Assembly: GCA_023474775.1 (NCBI GenBank)
Contig: JAMCXP010000036.1
Coordinates: 1 to 20,754, forward strand
Length of the DNA stretch: 20,754 bases
Direction: 5' to 3'
Origin: Candidatus Martarchaeota archaeon
GTDB lineage: Archaea; Micrarchaeota; Micrarchaeia; Norongarragalinales; UBA8480
The position numbers and the translations under genes were made by a program. The notes beneath the pieces are model-generated. The model was given only the letters and a program-made list of their open reading frames with translations. It was not told the DNA's origin and ran no database searches. Positions 13,511 to 20,754 of the stretch are shown here, piece by piece; position 1 is the stretch's first letter; each line of letters begins with the position of its first letter.

Positions 13511-14527
13511 TTGGATTACTCTAAAAACCAAAATTTGTTTAAACCCGAATTAATTCTGACCAATAGCCCGCTAATGCCTGAAGAACTATCAAAGGAAAGA
13601 AAAGGAGGCAGCGTGACCGGCAAATTCAAAATAATAATGACTCTATTTGTAGCTTCAATTTTGATATACTCGTTTTTTCTTCCTCGCCCTTTCAATATAA
13701 GTAATTTAAACCCCGTGCTGCAAATCATTTGCGCCATATTATTAGTTTTCGGAATCGCTTTCATAATAAATGGGTGGCAGCAGTTCTCCCTCCTTCAAAC
13801 CATTGAAAACATGCCGACAGCTAAAATAGATGGAGCTGCTGAAGGGTTAAACGAAATCCAGGGAAAGCTAGCCGCAACCGCCCTGCTAATCGCTCCATTA
13901 TCTTCCAAACCTTGCGTTCTATACAAAATCGAACTTCAACTCTTTCAATCAGGCGACAACGGAGGCTGGAAAACAATCACGCAAAACTTTCAAGGCGTTC
14001 CAACTCTTCTATTCGACGGCACCGGTTACTTAGCAATAGACCTGCCAAACGCCGAAGTAACCAACCCTCCAGTCGTAAGATACTATTTATATAACGAAAA
14101 AAACGAGCCCCTAACAACAAAATCGCCAGAATACCAAATTTTAACCAACATTATAAACAACGACTTTAAGCAATTGTCAAACCTGAACGAGCTTAAAATC
14201 AAAACAAGCCAAACAAAACCACGCCAACCGGGAATGATTGAAAGAGCATCCTACACTTTGAAAAACATAGCTGCAATAGCATTAATAGAAACAATACTTC
14301 CCACAGATCAAGACTACTTTGCGGTTGGAAGCGTGACAAACTTGCACCAACGATTAAACGACAAGCCGGTAAAGGCAATGACAGTAGATGCAAACACAAA
14401 ACTCCTCTCGCTGATGATTGAAAGCAAAAAAACAATAGAAAAAAACGACAAAACCTTAACTTACATCTCTTTTATACTAGGCTCCGCGCTGTTGATAATT
14501 TCAGCAGCCTACTTCATAGGATTGTGA
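13511..14527 (+). CDS. GIDE-domain membrane protein (MULAN/GIDE-like, no RING)
   Basis: The 338-residue protein has two close transmembrane helices (about 44-62 and 70-88), a globular domain (about 100-300) and a third helix at the C-terminus (about 316-337). The segment TAKIDGAAEGLNEIQGKLAA and the following SSKPCVLYKIELQ match the GIDE domain found in the mitochondrial/chloroplast ubiquitin ligases MULAN and SP1. The RING finger of those proteins is absent. The start is TTG at 13511, 6 nt after the LemA stop, with AAGTGAT acting as a weak SD. Function unknown; co-expression with LemA is strongly implied. It converges on the presenilin-like gene. Confidence 0.8.
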   Translation: MDYSKNQNLFKPELILTNSPLMPEELSKERKGGSVTGKFKIIMTLFVASILIYSFFLPRPFNISNLNPVLQIICAILLVFGIAFIINGWQQFSLLQTIENMPTAKIDGAAEGLNEIQGKLAATALLIAPLSSKPCVLYKIELQLFQSGDNGGWKTITQNFQGVPTLLFDGTGYLAIDLPNAEVTNPPVVRYYLYNEKNEPLTTKSPEYQILTNIINNDFKQLSNLNELKIKTSQTKPRQPGMIERASYTLKNIAAIALIETILPTDQDYFAVGSVTNLHQRLNDKPVKAMTVDANTKLLSLMIESKKTIEKNDKTLTYISFILGSALLIISAAYFIGL

Positions 14528-14551
14528 AACTTTGAAGCAAAAGCTCAAACC

Positions 14552-15319
14552 TCAAAACCAGCCTAAAAACAAAGGGATGGAAAACAAAAGCTGGAAAGAA
14601 ACAATCGCAGGCAGGGCCGGCCAGTATTGTTTCTTCTTTTTCATCAGATAAAGCAGGACGGCAAATCCAACCACGCTTCCGGCAATCGGGAAAATCGGGT
14701 TTAAACCTGCGATGAAAAGGCTTGACGACACCATTGAAGGAACGACCAAGTCCCCGCTTCCAAGCTCGATGAACTTCTTTTTTTCTTTAAGCTTGATGCT
14801 GAAAGCGGCTTCTCTTTTACCCAATTGTTTTGCAAGTGTCACCATGTGTTTGGTGTAAAAAACAGCTATGAAATCGTAAACCGCAAGCAGAACCGCGACC
14901 ACTAAAACAGGAATTACCCCTAGGCTGACTCCAATCAACCCGCCTACAATACTTGCGGATAAAACCGTGAAAAAGTTTTTGGTCTGCGGAAATTCAAGCC
15001 TCGCCGCTACCAAAACAAGCGATAAAAGCAGTGAAGTCAAATCGCTGAAGTAAAGATTCAGCACCAAGTTTACGGTGGCGAAAATAAGGAAATATTCGAA
15101 GAACCTGAACAGGCTTTTGCCTTTGTAAAAGTAAAGAATAATCAAAATCAGCGCAGCGCTGAGCAAAACATAAACAACTATAAAAAGGGAGTTTGAAACG
15201 CTGTTAGGGTTTGAAAACATAACAACTTTTTGAGAGTATAACGCCCAGCCGAAAAACACTGCCAGAGCCTGCGCTATTATGAATATCGACATGATTTCAA
15301 TTTGAAGTTTTTTATCCAT
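14552..15319 (-). CDS. Presenilin/signal-peptide-peptidase-like intramembrane aspartyl protease
   Basis: The 255-residue protein has about nine hydrophobic segments. The catalytic motifs of the family are present: YD (Y148-D149) in one helix and GSGD (187-190) in the next, plus the PAL motif (P234-A-L, within WPALPAI) near the C-terminus. These are the GxGD-type proteases that cut within membrane helices, for example cleared signal peptides. The ATG is 3 nt after the mcm stop and has GAGTGA as SD, so it is translated from the mcm transcript. Substrates unknown. Confidence 0.93.
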   Translation of the reverse strand: MDKKLQIEIMSIFIIAQALAVFFGWALYSQKVVMFSNPNSVSNSLFIVVYVLLSAALILIILYFYKGKSLFRFFEYFLIFATVNLVLNLYFSDLTSLLLSLVLVAARLEFPQTKNFFTVLSASIVGGLIGVSLGVIPVLVVAVLLAVYDFIAVFYTKHMVTLAKQLGKREAAFSIKLKEKKKFIELGSGDLVVPSMVSSSLFIAGLNPIFPIAGSVVGFAVLLYLMKKKKQYWPALPAIVSFQLLFSIPLFLGWF

Positions 15320-15322
15320 TTT

Positions 15323-18300
15323 TCACTCAATTCTTTTCCTTGCGCTTTTCACAAACCCTGTCTTCGGTTCGTACAACTCTCCTTGAAGCGATAAATCCTT
15401 AATAATCTTCCTGCAGCTCATTTCGTCCAATCCTATTTCCGAAGCTTTTCTGATGATTTCGTCGATATCAACCATGTCCACTTGACTTTCAATAGACTGG
15501 ATAATGTTTATAACCGATCTAACCTTGTCGATCTTGCTTTTTGACTGGCCAATATTTACAATGTCGGAGTCAATCAACCCTGTTTCTTTGTCGGTGAAAA
15601 CATCCTTGAGCACGAAGTCGGTTAGACTTATTGCCTTTTCAGCGTCAACCAACCCCACTTCACTGCTTAATCTTATCTTGGCGCTAGCTTCTGCAAGTCT
15701 TATGATGCCTTCAATCTGCCTGGCGGTTATTGGAAATGTATTTTCTTTTTTTCCCATTTTTCTAAGTGAAACGTAATATTCTTTTATCTTTTCTCCAGCT
15801 TCTCTTGACAATTCAGGAAAACATGTTCTCCTTGCATAAGCTATGTATTTTCTCAGGTCGTTCAAGCTGATCAAAGGTGTTATAACCTCGTTTGCAGTGG
15901 AAGAGTGGACTAAAAGAATGTGCTCTGCCATCTTCCTGTCCCTGCTTTCATCTAAAATATCCTTGATTGTGAAAATCAGGTCAAACCTGCTTAAAAGCGT
16001 TGGTGGAATGTCAAACTGTGTCGTGGGAGGCTCGTTTGGGTCAAACCTTCCGAACTTAGGGTTCGCGGCAGCCAGAACAGACGTTCTTGTGTTGAACTGA
16101 GCGACAATTCCTGCCTTTGCAATATTGATCTGTTGCTGTTCCATGCTCTCGTGCAAAGCGCTTCTATCCTCTTTGTCCATCTTGTCAAGCTCGTCGATGT
16201 TTACCTGCCCGCCTGAAGCTAGAACCATTGCTCCTGCCTTTAAAATCCACCCTCCTGTAACATCATCCTTTTCAGCGCTTGCAGTCAAACCCACTCCTGA
16301 AGCTCCCTTACCGCTTACAAGAACGCATTTCGGCGCTAGCCTTGAAACGTACTGAAGAATGCTTGACTTAGCGGTGTTATGAGAAATCACCCCATTAGAA
16401 ATGAAACGCTTTGCGCCAGGAACCTCGACGTCGAAAACGTCTGCCACTCCTGCACGCCTTGCTGAAACAACCCTCTCGCTCAACTGGTTTCCGAATTCGT
16501 GCTGTAAACACTTTACATCTCTGACAAGCTGATAAAGCTTTCTCCTTTTCTTTTCAGACTTAAAACCTATAAACTTGTAATACTTCCTTATCGACTGCGC
16601 CCTTCTTATCGTTAGGTTTCTTTCCACGATTCGCGAGTGAATGCCGAAACGCAGGAGCATGGTTTGAACGTCGCGAAGCAGTTCAATGTTTGCTGATTTT
16701 AATTGAACGGCTCTTCTGCCCCTGCCTTTTGAGAAAACGCAACCGTCAGCTTCGAAAAGCCAAGAAAGAAATTCTGAAACAACCCTGTTGCCAGAACGCA
16801 TCACAATGTCGGGAATTCTCTTCTCCTTCAAAAAACTAAGGTTGTAGGCAACGTCTACTTCATCAACTTGAACGACAAAAATGGGCTTCTTGCCTTTTGA
16901 CTTCCTTTCAATGACATGCGGTTTAAGCTTAAACTCCTTTTCAATTATCTTACTTAAAGGTTTTAACAGGTCCTTTTCTTCTGGATTAACGTCAAAAGCG
17001 AACCTTGTTCTAGTAACCCAACCGTCTCCAACAAGATAGCCCAACAAGCCCGACAGGCTAGGAGACAGTTTTTCCGGAATTATCGCCTTGCTTTTAGGGC
17101 CGAACCTTCTTTTCAAAGCAATCCAGCCTGTTGGCTGAAGCTTTCTTATTGAACATGGAATCTGTGTTGTGACAGCAACCCTGTAATTCTTTTTTATTTC
17201 ATCCAGTCTCTTCCACTTTCTTTCCATGCCTTCAACCACAAGCAACGGATGGTTGTAAGTGCCTTTCACGCTCTTCCCTGACTCTGTTACTATTTCAATT
17301 ATGGGCTGGCTTTCATATCTATGAAAAACTGTTGCAACCGCCCTTTTATACCCCTGGCCTGTAAGCACAGGTGTGTTTATCTCTTGAAGGTGCCTTGCAC
17401 CAAGATTCTGTATCTTCACTATTGCCCCGTTGCCAAGAGCAATCCTTTCATCTCCGATAATACAACCAGGATCTCCTATTAAAAGAATATGGATATCACT
17501 TCTGATCTTCTGACCGTCGGGCAGAGTCTTGTTAGGAGCGCCTCCAAACAACTGCAAAGCAATAGCGCTTTTCAATTCGGTGTAACCATAAATGCCGGGG
17601 GCGATGCTTTGAATTATCATTTCATAAAGCTTCGGGTTTTCGCTTAACTCCTTAATTTTTTTTTCATCCTCCTTGCTGATGTTAATCTCTTCAAACTCCT
17701 GCATCACTTTGTGAAGGTGGACCACTTCGAAGTACTTACCATACACGCTGCTCTTTCCCTTTCCCTCCTTTGGAGGCATGATTCTCAAAATGCCTGTTAC
17801 AGTGATTTTTTCCCCGGGGAAAATGGTGTTGACTAAATCATCTTCCATCCACATTGTTATTGTGGAAGTAGGCATGCTTCCCTGAAGTTTTTCAATTAAA
17901 TCCTGCATTTTAGCCCTTTGAACGTTGATAAACTCGCTTTCATTTTCCAAAAGTTTGAACTTGTTTCTTCCGCACTCCGAGCATTGATTAGGGGGTTTTA
18001 AAGCGCTCACCCTGTCGGTTTCAACATCCTGTTTTTTTCCGCAGTACAAGCACTCCCAAACAGCTGTTTTGACCCTTGGGCTGATTTCAGTAATCCAGCT
18101 TATAACCCCATCTACCTTAACAAGCTTGTTCAAATGCTCCTCTCCGAGTTTTTGAACATCAATATCGACCATATCTGGAAGGTTGTAAAACCTGGAGTGC
18201 ACCTTAAATCCGGTTTCAACCTTCAACTGCTTTTCAAACTCTTTGATAAACTCGTCCGGTTTTTCAAGCAAGCCGTCGGCGAGCTCGCCGTCAAAAAAGT

Positions 18301-18412
18301 CAAGCTCTTTGAAGTCAATTTCCAAGCTCTTCTTTTCAGGATACTTGGAAGTAAGCTCTAAAACCTTGCTTTTCTGAGTCTGAATAAACTCTTCAATCTT
18401 ATCAGTATTCAA
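15323..18412 (-). CDS. mcm: MCM replicative helicase containing an intein
   Basis: The 1029-residue precursor consists of a 666-residue MCM plus a 363-residue intein (residues 317-679). The N-terminal domain has a zinc site (C121, C124, C144, C147). Walker A is rebuilt on splicing as GDPG+TAKSS. Walker B is NIDELDKM (DELD at 740-743), sensor 1 is in AAANPKFGR, the arginine finger is R809 in SRFD, and a C-terminal winged helix closes the protein. MCM is the 3'-to-5' replicative helicase loaded by Orc1/Cdc6. The start is TTG at 18412, with AAGGGG about 9 nt upstream and a TATA-like box (TTTTAAATA) some 25-30 nt upstream. The unspliced precursor has no intact Walker A and should be inactive. The presenilin-like gene follows directly. 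Confidence 0.97.
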   Translation of the reverse strand: MNTDKIEEFIQTQKSKVLELTSKYPEKKSLEIDFKELDFFDGELADGLLEKPDEFIKEFEKQLKVETGFKVHSRFYNLPDMVDIDVQKLGEEHLNKLVKVDGVISWITEISPRVKTAVWECLYCGKKQDVETDRVSALKPPNQCSECGRNKFKLLENESEFINVQRAKMQDLIEKLQGSMPTSTITMWMEDDLVNTIFPGEKITVTGILRIMPPKEGKGKSSVYGKYFEVVHLHKVMQEFEEINISKEDEKKIKELSENPKLYEMIIQSIAPGIYGYTELKSAIALQLFGGAPNKTLPDGQKIRSDIHILLIGDPGCIIGDERIALGNGAIVKIQNLGARHLQEINTPVLTGQGYKRAVATVFHRYESQPIIEIVTESGKSVKGTYNHPLLVVEGMERKWKRLDEIKKNYRVAVTTQIPCSIRKLQPTGWIALKRRFGPKSKAIIPEKLSPSLSGLLGYLVGDGWVTRTRFAFDVNPEEKDLLKPLSKIIEKEFKLKPHVIERKSKGKKPIFVVQVDEVDVAYNLSFLKEKRIPDIVMRSGNRVVSEFLSWLFEADGCVFSKGRGRRAVQLKSANIELLRDVQTMLLRFGIHSRIVERNLTIRRAQSIRKYYKFIGFKSEKKRRKLYQLVRDVKCLQHEFGNQLSERVVSARRAGVADVFDVEVPGAKRFISNGVISHNTAKSSILQYVSRLAPKCVLVSGKGASGVGLTASAEKDDVTGGWILKAGAMVLASGGQVNIDELDKMDKEDRSALHESMEQQQINIAKAGIVAQFNTRTSVLAAANPKFGRFDPNEPPTTQFDIPPTLLSRFDLIFTIKDILDESRDRKMAEHILLVHSSTANEVITPLISLNDLRKYIAYARRTCFPELSREAGEKIKEYYVSLRKMGKKENTFPITARQIEGIIRLAEASAKIRLSSEVGLVDAEKAISLTDFVLKDVFTDKETGLIDSDIVNIGQSKSKIDKVRSVINIIQSIESQVDMVDIDEIIRKASEIGLDEMSCRKIIKDLSLQGELYEPKTGFVKSARKRIE
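16376..17464 (-). mobile_element. LAGLIDADG intein in the MCM Walker A motif
   Basis: The intein encodes 363 residues, from Cys317 (CIIGDERIALGNG, block A) to Asn679 (FISNGVISHN, block G with the terminal His-Asn). The following residue is Thr, the +1 nucleophile. Block B has T385-x-x-H388. Between the splicing blocks are two dodecapeptide motifs, LLGYLVGDG (D463) and FLSWLFEADG (D556), so the homing endonuclease domain looks intact. All catalytic splicing residues seen are conserved, implying an active element. Insertion between GDPG and TAKS is a conserved, favoured intein site. Removing it restores a normal MCM reading frame. Confidence 0.95.
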
Positions 18413-18508
18413 CTTTCAACCCCTTATTGCTGAATATTTAAAACGTTCAACAATAAAAACCCTCCAGTGGAATACTGGAATTAAGGGGCGTATCCTCTAT
18501 TAACTATC

Positions 18509-18534
18509 AATTTAAAAAATTAATTTAAAAAATT
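18509..18534. repeat. Perfect 13-nt tandem repeat, two copies
   Basis: AATTTAAAAAATT occurs at 18509-18521 and again at 18522-18534 without a gap. It is easily melted AT-only DNA next to the ORB-like element. Confidence 0.6.
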
Positions 18535-18570
18535 GTGTTAGTGAAAAATTATTAGTTTATCAAAAAAATA

Positions 18571-18625
18571 CAGGTTTTCTTTAATAAATTTTTCTTAATA
18601 CAAAAAAATCATTAAAGAAAAACTG
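18571..18625. repeat. Inverted repeat, 15-nt arms (14/15 match)
   Basis: CAGGTTTTCTTTAAT (18571-18585) is complementary to ATTAAAGAAAAACTG (18611-18625) with one mismatch. The 25-nt loop is AT-rich. Confidence 0.6.
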
Positions 18626-18628
18626 CGG

Positions 18629-18658
18629 CTTGTGCTTTATTTTTTTATAAATCACAAG
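18629..18658. repeat. Inverted repeat, 12-nt arms (11/12 match)
   Basis: CTTGTGCTTTAT (18629-18640) and ATAAATCACAAG (18647-18658) form a stem with one mismatch around a T6 loop. It lies just beyond the stop of the minus-strand gene ending at 18700, so it may terminate that transcript. Confidence 0.55.
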
Positions 18659-18699
18659 TTGCTTTTATAAGAAACGGCAAACTATTTAAACCCTTCCTT

Positions 18700-19356
18700 T
18701 TATCTTAGATCTTGATTTTTAATTCTCTCAGCCATTTCCTTTGCCTTTTTTAAATCATCTTCAAAAGAAAGATTTGTCTTCAAACGCGCTGAATTTGATT
18801 CTATTATAACAATGTTATTTTCAGTCAAGGGCTTCAGTTGGTCGCTTAGTTTTTTGTCAACGGTTATGGGATTTTTAGCTATGCTTTGAAGCAAGTCGAG
18901 GTGTTTTTTTTCAATATCTCCTGTGGTTACAAGCTTCACAAGCTTTGGTATTTTTTCAAAACCTTTTGTGGCGTTGCTGACTTGTTCGTTCAATTTGTCG
19001 ATATCCTTTTTGTTTAGAGCATGCTTGTTTAATGATATAATAAGCTTCTCTCCTTCCAATGGTTTTAAAATCCAATGCGCTGAGACAACCCCCTTCTTGT
19101 CTTGGAATTCTCCTTTGTAAGATGACTTGTCTTCCCTTAAGTTCATTTCAATTCCATGTTCATTGAAAATTTTAAGCATTGAATCCCTATGCCTTTTCAA
19201 TTCGCTTGCCTCGATATTTTTATTGAATAAACCGCTGATTTCAAGGGTAGTGGTGGTGCCTGGTTTAACTTCGATTTCAGGCGCGAGCATTTCACCTTTG
19301 ATATCTTTGATCATTTTTTCAAAGTCAATCATGACAAAACTTGGGAAATCAATCAT
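18700..19356 (-). CDS. Hypothetical protein, possibly with a C-terminal winged-helix-like domain
   Basis: Not recognised. The 218 residues are soluble and highly charged, with no signal peptide or membrane segment. The N-terminus repeats MIDF (MIDFPSFVMIDFEKM), so two starts are possible. ATG 19356 is 29 nt from GTTTAAAAC (19381-19389), and ATG 19332 is about 26 nt from TAAATTTAAAA (19356-19366); neither has an SD. The middle (residues 30-115) is mixed alpha/beta. The end (about 150-200) has helix-helix-strand-turn-strand spacing, LDLLQSIAKNPITVDKKL and IVIIESNSARLKTNL, that could be a winged helix; this is a weak inference. It is divergent from the thermosome gene and may share a control region. 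Confidence 0.75.
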   Translation of the reverse strand: MIDFPSFVMIDFEKMIKDIKGEMLAPEIEVKPGTTTTLEISGLFNKNIEASELKRHRDSMLKIFNEHGIEMNLREDKSSYKGEFQDKKGVVSAHWILKPLEGEKLIISLNKHALNKKDIDKLNEQVSNATKGFEKIPKLVKLVTTGDIEKKHLDLLQSIAKNPITVDKKLSDQLKPLTENNIVIIESNSARLKTNLSFEDDLKKAKEMAERIKNQDLR

Positions 19357-19404
19357 TTTAAATTTATGCTTTACCGCAATGTTTTAAACGATAATTATTT
19401 TAAA

Positions 19405-19462
19405 GGTGTATTCAATTGAATCATACCTTCATGGAGGGGTGGATAAAAACATATTTAAATTT
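19405..19462. promoter_or_regulatory. Thermosome promoter with upstream palindrome
   Basis: The TATA-like box ACATATTTAAATTT is at 19449-19462. About 28 nt upstream is a perfect 12-nt palindrome, ATTCAATTGAAT (19410-19421), flanked by GGTG and CATACC that partly extend the symmetry. The implied transcript has a leader of roughly 70 nt ending in AAGGTGGTGG (19541-19550), a strong SD. The palindrome could be an operator serving both divergent genes. Confidence 0.45.
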
Positions 19463-19552
19463 TACCCACTAAATATTATTCACCTAATAAACTCGCTTTT
19501 AACAATATTAATTTTGAAAGATATTTCAAAAAAATAAAATAAGGTGGTGGAA

Positions 19553-20754
19553 ATGGATAAAATAAACAATCAGCAAAACAACTTTCTCCCAGAAGGAAGT
19601 TCAAGAGTGATTGGAAGAGACGCGCAGAGAATAAACATTCTCGTTGGCTATGCGGTATCTCAAGCTGTCAAGTCAACCCTCGGGCCCAAGGGAATGGACA
19701 AAATGCTTGTAAGCGAGATGGGAGACATCATAATAACAAATGACGGGGCTACCATACTTCAAGAAATGAACATAGAACACCCTGCTGGAAAGATGATAGT
19801 AGAGATAGCAAAAACGCAGGACAAGGAAGTGGGGGACGGGACAACCACAAGCGTGGTCATAGCAGGAGAGCTCTTGAAAAAAGCAAACGAGCTCCTGGAT
19901 CAGGATATACACGCAACCACTATAATAAACGGGTACAAGATGGCGGCAAGTAAAAGCATTCAGCTTTTGTACGACGTTGCCGAAGACGTTAAAATGGACG
20001 ATGTTAAAAGCCTTGAAAAAATAGCGAGCATTTCAATGGGCTCTAAAACAATCGGAAGCGGGGACACAAAAGACTTTCTCGCAAAATTGGTTGTTTCAGC
20101 AGTTACGCAAGTGGCTGAAAAGTCAAATTCTAAAATAATAATAGATAAGGATTACATAAAATTGGAAAAAAAGGAGGGCTCCGACGTTGATCAAACCTCG
20201 CTGATAAACGGGGTTTTAGTGGACAAGGAAATAGTAAATGCAGGAATGCCTAAAAAAATAGAAAACGCTAAGATAGCTCTTGTTGACGCTGCTTTTGAAA
20301 TAGAAAAAACAGAGACCGAAGCCAAAATAAACATAAACACTCCAGAGCAGATGACCGCCTTCCTTGAGCAGGAGGAGAAAATGCTTAAGGACATGGTTGA
20401 AAAAATAGTCAAAGTGAAAGCAAACGTTGTGTTCTGCCAGAAAGGAATAGACGACGTGGCACAGCACTACATGTCCAAGCACGGAATCATGGCGTGCAGA
20501 AGAGTGAAAAAAAGCGACATGGAAAAACTTGCCAAGGCAACAGGAGCTAAAATCGTAACCACTCTTGAAGATCTATCCGAATCCGATCTTGGAAACGCCG
20601 GAATAGTGGACGAGAGAAAAGTAGCCGGAGAGCAGATGACCTTCGTGGAAAAATGCAAAAACCCAAAAGCTGTTACTCTTTTAGTAAGAGGAAGCACCAA
20701 CCACGTTGTCGACGAAACCGAAAGGGCAATAGTGGACGCGATAGGCGCTTTCCG
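19553..20754 (+). CDS. Thermosome subunit (group II chaperonin), partial at the right edge
   Basis: The first 400 residues of a protein normally about 540 long; it runs off the window without a stop. Group II chaperonin signatures are LGPKGMDK (43-50), NDGAT (63-67) and the ATPase motif GDGTTTS (94-100). The apical-domain segments NTPEQMTAFLEQEEKML and VVFCQKGIDDVAQHYM are also typical. The thermosome folds cytosolic proteins in an ATP-driven double ring and is usually heat-inducible. ATG 19553 has a strong AAGGTGGTGG SD just upstream. Confidence 0.97.
   Translation, partial: MDKINNQQNNFLPEGSSRVIGRDAQRINILVGYAVSQAVKSTLGPKGMDKMLVSEMGDIIITNDGATILQEMNIEHPAGKMIVEIAKTQDKEVGDGTTTSVVIAGELLKKANELLDQDIHATTIINGYKMAASKSIQLLYDVAEDVKMDDVKSLEKIASISMGSKTIGSGDTKDFLAKLVVSAVTQVAEKSNSKIIIDKDYIKLEKKEGSDVDQTSLINGVLVDKEIVNAGMPKKIENAKIALVDAAFEIEKTETEAKININTPEQMTAFLEQEEKMLKDMVEKIVKVKANVVFCQKGIDDVAQHYMSKHGIMACRRVKKSDMEKLAKATGAKIVTTLEDLSESDLGNAGIVDERKVAGEQMTFVEKCKNPKAVTLLVRGSTNHVVDETERAIVDAIGAF

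Larger units (their letters stand above)
18413..18699. other. AT-rich intergenic region upstream of mcm with ORB-like element
   Basis: These 287 bases hold no credible gene. In order: the mcm TATA-like box on the minus strand (about 18434-18442); an element CTCCAGTGG...GGGG (18462-18488) resembling archaeal origin recognition boxes (CCAGTGGAAAC followed by a G-run); a perfect 13-nt tandem repeat (18509-18534); and two long inverted repeats. A small origin, or a promoter/terminator region, would both fit. Evidence for an origin is pattern-only. Confidence 0.4.

Noticed and set aside
15323..18412. mcm as a broken or fused gene because of its 1029-residue length
   Set aside because: The extra 363 residues are a complete intein with splicing motifs; removal restores a normal MCM.
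19673..20700. Long open frames on the minus strand opposite the thermosome gene
   Set aside because: They are antisense to a clearly conserved coding region and lack plausible starts or recognisable motifs.
1..20754. CRISPR arrays, insertion sequences or rRNA genes
   Set aside because: No regularly spaced repeats, transposase motifs or rRNA-like conserved stretches were seen on either strand.

Overview
The window is a gene-dense, AT-rich piece of an archaeal chromosome. Archaeal markers are topoisomerase VI A and B, aIF2-beta, aIF1A, a Dim2/Pno1-type KH protein, Orc1/Cdc6, MCM, a thermosome subunit, archaeal-type prolyl-tRNA synthetase, SepF, a presenilin-like protease and a class III (pilin-type) signal peptide. 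Many genes have TATA-like boxes about 25-35 nt before the start codon and no Shine-Dalgarno (SD) site, which suggests leaderless transcripts. Others carry GGTGA/AGGTGG-type SD sites. Small compact genes and a heavily intron-split tRNA would fit a DPANN-type or related lineage, but the phylum cannot be fixed from this sequence alone.

Layout. 1-1217: a short region with two inverted repeats, then a surface protein combining a class III signal peptide with a beta-propeller-like ectodomain. 1311-2753: proS. 2922-5788: a likely operon of geranylgeranyl-diphosphate synthase, a second divergent class I isoprenoid synthase, a Nudix hydrolase and a P-loop kinase-like protein. 5829-6994: sepF and a HAD protein, divergently transcribed. 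7050-8231: orc1/cdc6. 8370-8514 (minus): a tRNA-Asn(GUU) gene that makes sense only if four short introns are removed (D-loop, 5' anticodon stem, anticodon loop, T-loop). 8550-12095 (minus): KH protein, topoVI-B, topoVI-A and thioredoxin, in transcription order. 12196-12889: aIF2-beta and aIF1A. 12929-14527: a LemA/GIDE-domain membrane pair. 14552-18412 (minus): MCM helicase interrupted in its Walker A motif by a 363-residue LAGLIDADG intein, followed 3 nt later by a presenilin-like protease. 18413-18699: an AT-rich intergenic region with an ORB-like box, a tandem repeat and two hairpins; it is a candidate origin-like or regulatory region. 18700-19356 (minus): an unrecognised protein, divergent from the thermosome gene that runs off the right edge.

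Themes. Replication and DNA topology genes are concentrated here (orc1/cdc6, mcm, topoVI A/B), beside translation genes (proS, aIF2-beta, aIF1A, KH protein, tRNA-Asn). Membrane-lipid synthesis and membrane-associated proteins (SepF, LemA, GIDE, presenilin-like, pilin-type protein) make up most of the rest. The most unusual items are the four-intron tRNA-Asn, the MCM intein, the paired isoprenoid synthases, the signal-peptide/propeller fusion and the ORB-like region upstream of mcm. No CRISPR array, insertion sequence or rRNA gene was seen.
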